This document shows, piece after piece, positions 1 to 5,685 of a stretch of DNA of 11,629 nt. The notes beneath the pieces were generated by a model, which made no database searches, had not been told where the DNA came from, and saw only the letters and a list, made by a program, of their open reading frames with translations. The translations under genes were made by a program, and so were the position numbers. Origin of the DNA: Nitrospiria bacterium (GTDB taxonomy: Bacteria; Nitrospirota; Nitrospiria; Nitrospirales; UBA8639); NCBI GenBank assembly GCA_030430725.1, contig JAUIKP010000049.1, positions 1 through 11,629 on the forward strand, given 5' to 3'. How positions within the stretch are numbered: the stretch's first letter is position 1; every line of letters starts with the position of its first letter.

Positions 1-323
1 TGCTGTGTTCGTTGAACTTCCCGATCGAATGACCGGTCAGCCAGGTCATTCATAATCACTCCTGCACTACGCATGAGAAATGATCCCAAAATAAAAATCA
101 AAAGGAGTTTAAGGCTGGGAAAACCCTCTGAAGCGAGAAACAGGGACCAAAGCGTAGGAAAGAGTAGCAATAGAGTCCCTGTTTGATTGAACAACCGGAT
201 TAAATTGGCAAATGCAACGGAAGGAGGCATAGAAGGGATATAGGAATGCCTAAAAGAATAAGTGAAACGCGTGGGATGACATAAAAATTGATTAATCTGC
301 CTGATCAGAGCAAATAACTCCAT
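1..323 (-). CDS. ubiA: UbiA-family polyprenyltransferase, N-terminal part (runs off the left edge)
   Basis: UbiA-family integral membrane enzymes transfer a polyprenyl chain from its diphosphate to an aromatic acceptor (4-hydroxybenzoate or a related ring) in quinone biosynthesis. Reading the minus strand from 323 gives 107 open codons up to the window edge. They contain the family signature: QTGTLLLLFPTLWSLFLAS (residues 47-65), a hydrophobic stretch, LMRSAGVIMNDLADRSFD (about 83-100) and REVQRTQ. The NDxxDxxxD pattern is the first Asp-rich, Mg-diphosphate-binding motif. The first ATG after an in-frame stop is at 323, but comparison with E. coli UbiA places the start nearer the ATG at 230 (residue 32); neither has a clear Shine-Dalgarno. 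It lies 51 bases downstream of the DUF2914 gene, so the two are probably co-transcribed. Family assignment is firm; the exact acceptor (ubiquinone or menaquinone/futalosine route) cannot be told from this part. Confidence 0.85.
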   Translation of the reverse strand, partial: MELFALIRQINQFLCHPTRFTYSFRHSYIPSMPPSVAFANLIRLFNQTGTLLLLFPTLWSLFLASEGFPSLKLLLIFILGSFLMRSAGVIMNDLADRSFDREVQRTQ

Positions 324-374
324 AGTTCTCGTTCATGCGAATGTGATTGCCATGACTCAGGAAATCCTAAAGGG

Positions 375-848
375 TTATTTTACCGTAAATCGTGCGATAC
401 AGAGGATTCGATTCGGTTCTCTTGAAGGGGCAACCACGATCATCCATTCGCCGGTGTGTAAATCCGGATGTAATGATTTCATGCTCCACATACGATAGCC
501 TGGAGAAGGTCGAATGGGAATATCCACTTCTGAAATTTTGGTCCATGTTCCGTCGGTTTTGAGATGCCAGCTGTGACGAATCATTCCTGTTGTGGTTGCT
601 TCGATTTTGGTCCAAAATATCACTTGGGAGGTTTGTGAAGTTTGTACCACTGGAATGGCCGCATGCCCGTTTTTATCTTTTTCGCAATAGGCCGGAGGGA
701 GAAATTTTCCCTGCGGGTCTCTCTTGTTCACTTCCTTGGATAACACAACAGTCTTAACAACAAAGTCCGTTTGTGCCAACAGAGGTGTCCCTGCCAAGCC
801 GATCAAAAGCCCGATTCCTCTAACCATGTGTTTTACCCGATCAGCCAC
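375..848 (-). CDS. Secreted DUF2914-like protein
   Basis: A 157-residue protein starting at a GTG (846-848), with a GAGG Shine-Dalgarno seven bases upstream. An ATG eight codons in (825-827) is the alternative start. Residues 8-25 form a signal peptide (VRGIGLLIGLAGTPLLA), so the product is probably exported. The second half (about residues 75-156) resembles DUF2914: an FWTKIEA strand, a single His-Ser-Trp segment (RHSWHL), an aromatic/Arg-Trp-Ser stretch (GYRMWSMKS), then GEWMIVV and a final strand IARFTV. The family is a small beta-sandwich of unknown function, often in periplasmic or membrane-anchored proteins. One or two Cys residues (CEKDKNG, ILCIARF) could form a disulfide. It precedes the UbiA-family gene by 51 bases on the same strand. 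The family call rests on motif recognition; the function is unknown. Confidence 0.75.
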   Translation of the reverse strand: MADRVKHMVRGIGLLIGLAGTPLLAQTDFVVKTVVLSKEVNKRDPQGKFLPPAYCEKDKNGHAAIPVVQTSQTSQVIFWTKIEATTTGMIRHSWHLKTDGTWTKISEVDIPIRPSPGYRMWSMKSLHPDLHTGEWMIVVAPSREPNRILCIARFTVK

Positions 849-889
849 CTTCCGCCCTCATATAGATGGTGAGAAAATGATAACCCGAG

Positions 890-918
890 AAACTAAAATA
901 TACCTGCGGGCTTGTCAA
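890..918 (-). promoter_or_regulatory. Candidate sigma70-type promoter for the DUF2914/ubiA unit
   Basis: On the minus strand a perfect -35 TTGACA (918-913) is followed after 17 bases by TAGTTT (895-890), a weak -10. The start codon is about 40 bases further on. The -35 is convincing and the -10 is not; the AT-rich TATATT nearby is at the wrong spacing. Confidence 0.35.
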
Positions 919-1009
919 TGGAGAGGGTGAGGAGAGGATATATGGGCGGAACCTACCGATGCTCGACCAATATCCTCCATTTTTCGAAAAGAGCCATAAT
1001 CTTTTGAAG

Positions 1010-1039
1010 TTGACGTTACTAAGTGACGAGAGGTATAAA
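1010..1039 (+). promoter_or_regulatory. Sigma70-type promoter for tRNA-Thr
   Basis: TTGACG (1010-1015), an 18-base spacer and TATAAA (1034-1039), each one base or so from consensus. Transcription would begin near 1046, about 70 bases before the tRNA, leaving a 5' leader to be trimmed. Confidence 0.6.
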
Positions 1040-1114
1040 CGACTACAAAGAAAGCCTACCAAACTCATGTTCCAGTGCGTTCTGTCTTTCGCGACTTGAT
1101 TCCTTTCAATGTGA

Positions 1115-1189
1115 GCCGGCGTAGCTCAGTGGTAGAGCAGCTGATTCGTAATCAGCAGGTCGGTGGTTCAATCCCACTCGCCGGCTCCA
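1115..1189 (+). tRNA. tRNA-Thr (anticodon CGT)
   Basis: The full cloverleaf folds by eye. The acceptor stem GCCGGCG (1115-1121) pairs with CGCCGGC (1179-1185). The D arm is GCTC/GAGC. The anticodon stem GCTGA/TCAGC carries loop TTCGTAA, so the anticodon is CGT (1147-1149), reading the Thr codon ACG. The variable loop has five bases. The T arm is GGTGG/CCACT (one G-T wobble) with loop TTCAATC. The discriminator is T and the CCA end is encoded (1187-1189). No strong terminator follows, only AT-rich sequence with short T runs near 1210 and 1241. Confidence 0.97.
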
Positions 1190-1252
1190 GCCAATATCCT
1201 ATCGGACAAGTTTTTGAAGTTAAAGGTCTAAAAGGTTTCGCTTTTTACTTCT

Positions 1253-1377
1253 TAGCCAGCGAGTGTTGGTAATCTGCTTTGAAATAATAGAGTCTCATGG
1301 CTGCCATTTCCTTTCCGGTCCGAACCAAATCGTTTGGAATTTTCCTTCCCTTCCTCTGAATTCAGGCTCGCTGGTTA
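1253..1377. repeat. 125-bp segment bounded by 11-bp inverted repeats
   Basis: TAGCCAGCGAG at 1253-1263 is matched by CTCGCTGGTTA at 1367-1377, whose reverse complement is TAACCAGCGAG, so 10 of 11 bases agree. Inside is a small hairpin (CCAAA TCG TTTGG, 1325-1337). No coding frame and no obvious target duplication were seen. It sits between a tRNA and an insertion sequence. A small non-autonomous element (MITE) or a chance repeat are both possible. Confidence 0.3.
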
Positions 1378-1422
1378 GAGAAAATTTTTCGATTCTTTAT
1401 TTAATTTGAGTGTGGTGCTCAT

Positions 1423-1438
1423 GGGAACCTCTAAAAAC
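1423..1438 (+). repeat. Left terminal inverted repeat of the IS5-family element
   Basis: GGGAACCTCTAAAAAC; differs at positions 4 and 6 from the repeat at the other end. It lies beyond the 3' end of the transposase gene. Confidence 0.8.
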
Positions 1439-1560
1439 GTGCCGGTTGGTTCGTTGACCTTGCTGTGGAGGAGCCGGGGCCCGAATCAGGGCGCAACCGG
1501 AGTAGGAGGCCGGCTCGCTCCCAGCATGTTTCAGCTTCATCGGTATCATCGGCTCCATGA

Positions 1561-2611
1561 TTACGCCCTTTGCTCTCGAACGGTCACCGTGAGCACCAGA
1601 AACCGGTGGAAGTTGTAGACGAGATTCTTCAGTCCGATTTTGGTTCGCGCCCAGACCCGACCAATCGTTCGTATGAGCTTGCCGCCCATCGCTATCACCT
1701 GATGGCCAAAGACATGTTCGACGCGAGCCCGCACGCGGCTTCGACGTTGATTCGTTTGCTGTTGTTTGGCGGTCAAGGGCCTGTCTCGATTCCCTTTGTC
1801 CTGAATCTGCAAGCGGAGCTTCTGCTTCTTGAGCTGGCCTTCAATCTCCTCCGACCGATAGGCCGCATCACCCCACACATCCCGCCCCGCGGTCTGGGGT
1901 TGTAAGACCTCCTCCACGACTTGACTGTCGTGCACGGCGGCATCCGGGACCGAATACCGCCGTATGAGCTTGTGCGGCTTATATCCACGTTGACAGGATT
2001 CTTGTACCCAAAGTGACGGCGCCCATGCTTTTTGGTCCAGCGCGCCTCCGTATCTTTCTGCCGCCGCTTCGCCGGCTGCGCCTCCCATTCCACCGGACAC
2101 GCCCCCGCCTTGACCTTCGCATTTTCCTCCCGCGTATTCCGTTGCGTGGGCACCGGGACCAGTGACGCATCAATGAGTTGTCCTCCACGGGCTTGTAACC
2201 CGTGGTCCGCCAGATAGAGGTGTCAAACTGCTTATAGAGCTTCTCCACGCCCCCCGCTTGGGCCAACGTCTCGCGAAACAGCCAGATGGTCTTCGCATCG
2301 GGAATCCGTTGATGCAGGTCGAGGCCCAGGAACCGCATGAAGGAGAGCCGGTCACGGATCTGATCTTCCGTTTGATCATCGGATAAGTTATAGAGGGCTT
2401 GCAGGACCAGGACTTTGAACATGAGGATCGCATCAAACGGCGGGCGCCCGCCCTTCGTACGCTTAGAGGGACGGAGGTTTTTCTCCAGGGGCTTGCGAAA
2501 GCTAGCCCAGGGCATGTGTTCGGCGAGTTGTTCTAAGGGATCGCCCTGGGCCGTATGAGAATCGTAGCGGTGAGTCAGGTCAAACAAGCCAAGTGGCCTG
2601 GGTGTGTTCAT
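1561..2611 (-). pseudogene. IS5-family DDE transposase, broken by two frameshifts
   Basis: The gene would start at the ATG at 2609-2611, behind a perfect AAGGAGG seven bases upstream, and end at 1561, giving about 350 residues if intact. The N-terminal part (to about 2200) reads LGLFDLTHRYDSHT through SDDQTEDQIRDRLSFMRFLG, an IS5-type N-terminal domain. Near 2198-2203 the frame moves, and reading continues as QARGGQLIDASLVPVPTQRN with the first catalytic Asp (codon 2169-2171). Near 1978-1985 it moves again, to PHKLIRRYSVPDAAVHDSQV, with the second Asp in WGDAAYRS (codon 1867-1869) and the Glu in RVEHVFG (codon 1717-1719). Each shift fits loss of one base. All three DDE residues survive but in different frames, and there is no other visible decay, so this is either a recently inactivated copy or sequencing error. 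Confidence 0.88.
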
Positions 2612-2665
2612 CAGCAGTCCTCCTTGAGAAGACACTTATGCCAGAATCCCAGAAAATTGTCAGCG

Positions 2666-2681
2666 GTTTTTAGAGATGCCC
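2666..2681 (-). repeat. Right terminal inverted repeat of the IS5-family element
   Basis: Reads GGGCATCTCTAAAAAC on the minus strand and faces inward toward the transposase start at 2611, leaving a 54-base promoter-bearing leader. Confidence 0.8.
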
Positions 2682-2823
2682 TTATGTCAGGATCTTTAAC
2701 AGATTGGTCGCCATACAACTCTAACCAACCTGCTCTGAAAGCACATGATCTCGCCCTACTGCCCAAGGTCGACTGAAGACACCTGTCAACGGATTTAACT
2801 CTGGGCATTTGTCGATCTAGACT

Positions 2824-2847
2824 ATCGTAGCGTTCCGACGCTTCGAT
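2824..2847. other. Hairpin in the leader upstream of the CxxC mini-protein gene
   Basis: Arms ATCGTAGCGT (2824-2833) and ACGCTTCGAT (2838-2847) around a TCCG loop pair over ten positions with one T-T mismatch. No T run follows directly, although AT-rich sequence begins about 13 bases on. It could be a leader structure or attenuator for the gene at 2964. The rest of 2682-2963 shows no recognisable gene. Confidence 0.4.
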
Positions 2848-2963
2848 CACCCCTGTTCGTTTAAATTTTATGGAAATAGCGGTTGTCTGGTGAATTGGGT
2901 GGAGAGGCACATGCTTTGCTTAACCAAGCTAAGAACAGAGACACTTATTATTTGAGGAACATT

Positions 2964-3110
2964 ATGAAAATCTGTGAAAAATGTCAGGGATCGATGGTCC
3001 TAGAACGCGCTGTGGATTTAGAGGTTGGATTAAGTCTTATGTATTTTGCTTGCTTGAATTGTGGAAAACGGATTCAGGCCGAAAATGAACCGCGACCTTT
3101 GGTACATTAG
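2964..3110 (+). CDS. 48-residue CxxC/CxxC mini-protein (likely zinc-binding)
   Basis: The ATG at 2964 has GAGGA five bases upstream (2954-2958). The same frame is open back to 2883, but that upstream part has no such site, so I chose 2964. The 48-residue product has two Cys pairs, CEKC at residues 4-7 and CLNC at about 31-34, separated by a short mixed stretch with Met-Val-Leu-Glu and a hydrophobic LSLMYFA segment. That is the layout of a single zinc ribbon or treble-clef knuckle. Nothing marks an enzymatic domain, export signal or membrane anchor, so a small cytoplasmic zinc protein acting through protein or nucleic-acid contacts is the reasonable guess. The next gene begins 36 bases downstream on the same strand, so they may share a transcript. 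I do not recognise a named family. Confidence 0.7.
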   Translation: MKICEKCQGSMVLERAVDLEVGLSLMYFACLNCGKRIQAENEPRPLVH

Positions 3111-3146
3111 TGATGGTATATTCATAACCATGAATACGGAGGAGTT

Positions 3147-3395
3147 ATGCAAAAAAAGAATCGACCATTGACCTATGATGAACGGAAGGCGGCCGAAGCA
3201 GCGTTTCGAGGGGCACCATTCGACCCGAAATTATCCGAATCTGCCAGAAGGGTTTATCTTGGGATTTCCTCCGCAATGGCGAACAAACGTAATGAGGCGT
3301 TCCAGGATTGTGATCTTTCACAAACGGCGGTCATGACCAAAAGCACTTCAACCGAATCGCAGAGTCGATCAAGGGCTAAATCCTCCTTATGGTAA
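3147..3395 (+). CDS. 82-residue hypothetical protein
   Basis: The ATG at 3147 follows a near-perfect GGAGGAG two bases upstream, a strong site though unusually close. The first half (LTYDERKAAEAAFRGAPFDPKLSESARRVYLGISSAM) is charged and helical, with an Asp-Glu-Arg-Lys start and a Pro-Phe-Asp-Pro turn. I recall similar short hypothetical proteins with a TYDERKAAEAAF-type beginning in environmental bacteria, but I know no function. The last third is rich in Ser, Thr, Arg and Lys (TKSTSTESQSRSRAKSS) and probably disordered. There is no signal peptide, membrane segment or Cys pair. The gene lies 36 bases after the CxxC mini-protein and is followed within 20 bases by a perfect hairpin, so it is likely the last gene of this small unit. 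Confidence 0.7.
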   Translation: MQKKNRPLTYDERKAAEAAFRGAPFDPKLSESARRVYLGISSAMANKRNEAFQDCDLSQTAVMTKSTSTESQSRSRAKSSLW

Positions 3396-3413
3396 TTTCA
3401 TTTTGCTCTTCTA

Positions 3414-3440
3414 AGGACAACCCGGGAATCGGGTTGTCCT
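3414..3440. terminator. Perfect 11-bp hairpin after the 82-residue gene
   Basis: AGGACAACCCG (3414-3424), loop GGAAT, CGGGTTGTCCT (3430-3440): eleven pairs with no mismatch. It begins 19 bases after the stop codon at 3395, where a terminator is expected. No U run follows on either strand, so it may act in RNA stability or with the second hairpin rather than as a classic intrinsic terminator. Confidence 0.5.
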
Positions 3441-3455
3441 CATCCATACCCTTCC

Positions 3456-3479
3456 AATAGCGCTCGACAGCGCGGTATT
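3456..3479 (+). terminator. Second hairpin, followed by a T run
   Basis: GCGCT/AGCGC around CGAC, extended by AATA/TATT with a two-base GG bulge on one side. A T6 run follows about twelve bases later (around 3491). Together with the hairpin at 3414 it makes a plausible double termination region ahead of the TPR gene. Confidence 0.35.
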
Positions 3480-3619
3480 CCTCATTTACAATAATTTTTT
3501 GTTTACGTGATCAACTTGGCGTTGGGCTTGGTCCGAGAGCGTGTTTCCGCATGATGGCGTGGATTATGCCAAAGAATTTTCTGGTGCCTTCCTAAATATT
3601 TGTTCAGATTTTTTCACCA

Positions 3620-5416
3620 TTGGTTATGGTGAGGTATATTCGTCCTCCTCTCATCATATTTCTCATCACATTTATGCAACCGTCAATCAATCCAAATAGT
3701 TTCTGGGCTCGATTTCCACAGAATACAGGAGCCATTCACGGGTTGGTGCTACTTATGGTTCTTTTTGCCGGGACCTTGGTGTTTGCCTATGAGGAGGAAA
3801 TGAAGGCGGAAGATGAGTTGATCCATCAGGCAAGGGCCGCGTGGATGAACGGATCAGCCAATCAAGCCTTAGAAATACTTGATCAGCAAATTTCCCATTT
3901 TCCCCAAAATGCCATTTTCGAAAAACTTCGAGGAAACATTCTGACAACAATCCGCAGGAATCAGGAAGCCTTAGAAGTCTATGATGCCATACTTGAACGT
4001 GATCCCGATTTGTTGGGAGTTCGTTGGGCAAAATGGAGCGTGTTGACTCGGATAGGGGAGGGAGATTCGGCCATTACCGAGCTGAGGGGTATCGCCCAAA
4101 GATCATCCCATAATCCCCTGGTTCATCTTCGTTTAGCACAAGAACTCCGGAAACTTGATCGTTTAGAGGAGTCACTTGAATCATATCGCCAAGCGGTCCT
4201 CCTGGCGCCGGATATGCCGGGATGGCGATTGTCTTTGGGACGCGCACTTTTTGATGTTTTGGATTATGAAGGGGCCAGAAAAGAAGTGGAAGGAGTATTG
4301 CAAAATATTCCAAAAGGTTCTCCGGTCGAAGCCGCTGCTCGCAATTTGTTAATGGTGGTGTATGGGGCCACTAAAGAGAGAGGGCGACGTTTTCAGCCAA
4401 TTTTTACCCCCGAGGGCACCGGGGCAGATCTTAAACAATGGGCGTTAATTCGTAATAAGGCCTGGAAGCTCTTTACGGCCGGGAGATATGAGGAAGCCGA
4501 GCAGGTATTTCGACAGGTTCTCATTCTCAGACCTTCCGATCATCGAGCGGCTTATGAACTCGGTCAGACGTTAATGGAATTGAATCGCTATCAGGAAGCC
4601 ATCGACTTTCTCCAAAAGGGGATTGATCATGGTGTGTCCAATGAGGTGTATTTGGACTCTATTTTTCGTATCGGTCAGTGTCTGGTGGAATTGGAACGAT
4701 GGCCTGAAGCGTTGATTCATTTTGAATTACTTCAGGAGATAGGATCTGGACCAAAAGGTAATTCAGAGGAGAGCCAGGAAAGTGCCGATGATGCTTCGAC
4801 CGTTGCCGGGGCACCAGTCCTCGATATGCAAAAAGTGCAACAATGGTTGGAGAAGGTACGGACCCATCTTCCCATTTCCCCAAAGTCCACAGTAGTTCCC
4901 AGTTCAGTTAGCCCTGACCCGCCGCCGGTTCAATCTAGGGAATCGTCAACAAGGAGTCTAGAGGGTTTGGACCCGGTTCATTCACGAGCATCTCTAATGG
5001 GGCGTGACGCGGATTTCAGTTGGTTCCGATTCGCCATTCCCGCAGAGATGGTGATGCGAGATGATCTGCTTATGGGATCCCATGAATATATTCCCATTGA
5101 TCCGGGAGACACGTTTCCCGTGACTCTACCAGAAATATATGTGGTGTTTGGCTTAGTCACCCCTTCCTACGATGAAATTACCTTAACGGCTAAATGCTTT
5201 CTTGAAAGGTCTGAGATTTTGTCAAGTCAGGCCGCGTTAGTCCAGGATCGGGTCATCATGAGCATGAATGATCAATCCGGATACTTTCGGTTTCAAATTC
5301 CATCGGAAGGAGAGTGGCAACCTGGACTCTATCGTTGTGGTTTGTTTGTGGGAGACGTAGCTTCGGCTTATAACGTGGCTGACGACGTGAGGTTTCGAAT
5401 TGTTGCTTCTGATTAG
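3620..5416 (+). CDS. TPR-repeat protein, exported or membrane-anchored, with a novel C-terminal domain
   Basis: A 598-residue protein from the TTG at 3620. The ATGs at 3626 and 3674 are equally possible starts, since none has a Shine-Dalgarno; with 3674 the hydrophobic stretch GLVLLMVLFAGTLVFA (about residues 41-56) becomes a signal peptide with a VFA cleavage site. Residues 65-200 hold four or so TPR-like units (SANQALEILDQQI, NQEALEVYDAILERDP, RLEESLESYRQAVLLAP). A second block follows at 276-375 (RYEEAEQVFRQVLILRPSD, RYQEAIDFLQKGIDHG, WPEALIHFELLQEIG). Residues 380-460 are a low-complexity Ser/Pro/Glu linker. Residues 465-598 form a beta-rich domain with FPVTLPEIYVVFGL and GLYRCGLFVGD, which I cannot place. 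TPRs bind proteins, so an envelope scaffold or assembly role is likely; the function is unknown. The gene stands alone and converges on the acyltransferase fusion. Confidence 0.82.
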   Translation: MVMVRYIRPPLIIFLITFMQPSINPNSFWARFPQNTGAIHGLVLLMVLFAGTLVFAYEEEMKAEDELIHQARAAWMNGSANQALEILDQQISHFPQNAIFEKLRGNILTTIRRNQEALEVYDAILERDPDLLGVRWAKWSVLTRIGEGDSAITELRGIAQRSSHNPLVHLRLAQELRKLDRLEESLESYRQAVLLAPDMPGWRLSLGRALFDVLDYEGARKEVEGVLQNIPKGSPVEAAARNLLMVVYGATKERGRRFQPIFTPEGTGADLKQWALIRNKAWKLFTAGRYEEAEQVFRQVLILRPSDHRAAYELGQTLMELNRYQEAIDFLQKGIDHGVSNEVYLDSIFRIGQCLVELERWPEALIHFELLQEIGSGPKGNSEESQESADDASTVAGAPVLDMQKVQQWLEKVRTHLPISPKSTVVPSSVSPDPPPVQSRESSTRSLEGLDPVHSRASLMGRDADFSWFRFAIPAEMVMRDDLLMGSHEYIPIDPGDTFPVTLPEIYVVFGLVTPSYDEITLTAKCFLERSEILSSQAALVQDRVIMSMNDQSGYFRFQIPSEGEWQPGLYRCGLFVGDVASAYNVADDVRFRIVASD

Positions 5417-5685
5417 GCTGAGCAGAAGTTGAAACATTCGAAGGCGATTGGTTTCATTCCTGTTGAAAAACGCGTGGGTTGAGCGGGCTATTCCTACAGT
5501 TTTAGAAGTGGTTCTCTAGGATACTGAAGACTTCTTTGACCTGTGTGGTCGGAAGATTGTGCTGCAACGAACTATATTTCATCCTTATTTGAGCTTGCTC
5601 CATAGGTACTTCCTGGTCAGTGCCGCTGCGTGCCCATGAGCTAGCTGAAAATGAAGTCAATTTTGAGCACATTTACTGCCTGGTT

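Larger units (their letters stand above)
1423..2681 (-). mobile_element. IS5-family insertion sequence, complete ends, inactive transposase
   Basis: A 1259-bp element bounded by imperfect inverted repeats: GGGAACCTCTAAAAAC at 1423-1438, and at 2666-2681 the complement of GGGCATCTCTAAAAAC (14 of 16 identical). The GGG..CCTCTAAAAA type of end and the encoded DDE transposase are typical of the IS5 family. The transposase reads on the minus strand and fills most of the element, leaving about 140 bases before the left end. The inside appears visibly richer in GC than the DNA on both sides, in line with arrival from elsewhere. Flanking bases (CTCAT on the left, TTATG on the right) give no clean target duplication, so the insertion may be old or the ends may have been rearranged. 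Confidence 0.85.

Noticed and set aside
841..1068. 75-codon minus-strand frame upstream of the DUF2914 gene
   Set aside because: It overlaps promoter-like sequence, has no ribosome site or recognisable protein content, and covers the tRNA promoter region.
1115..1189. tRNA-Thr as an attachment site of an integrated element
   Set aside because: I found no duplicated tRNA 3' end nearby and no integrase; only short GC-rich similarity near 1507.
1570..1905. 111-codon plus-strand frame inside the IS
   Set aside because: It is the antisense shadow of the GC-rich transposase gene.
1978..2203. Programmed frameshifting as explanation for the split transposase
   Set aside because: Two separate shifts would be needed and neither site has a convincing slippery heptamer; simple one-base losses explain both.
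2611..2910. 99-codon minus-strand frame crossing the right end of the IS
   Set aside because: It runs through the terminal inverted repeat and into the IS leader, and its product resembles nothing known.
3508..3530. Possible sigma54 promoter before the TPR gene
   Set aside because: The -24 half is fair, but the essential GC at -12 reads GG, and no enhancer-type regulator is nearby.
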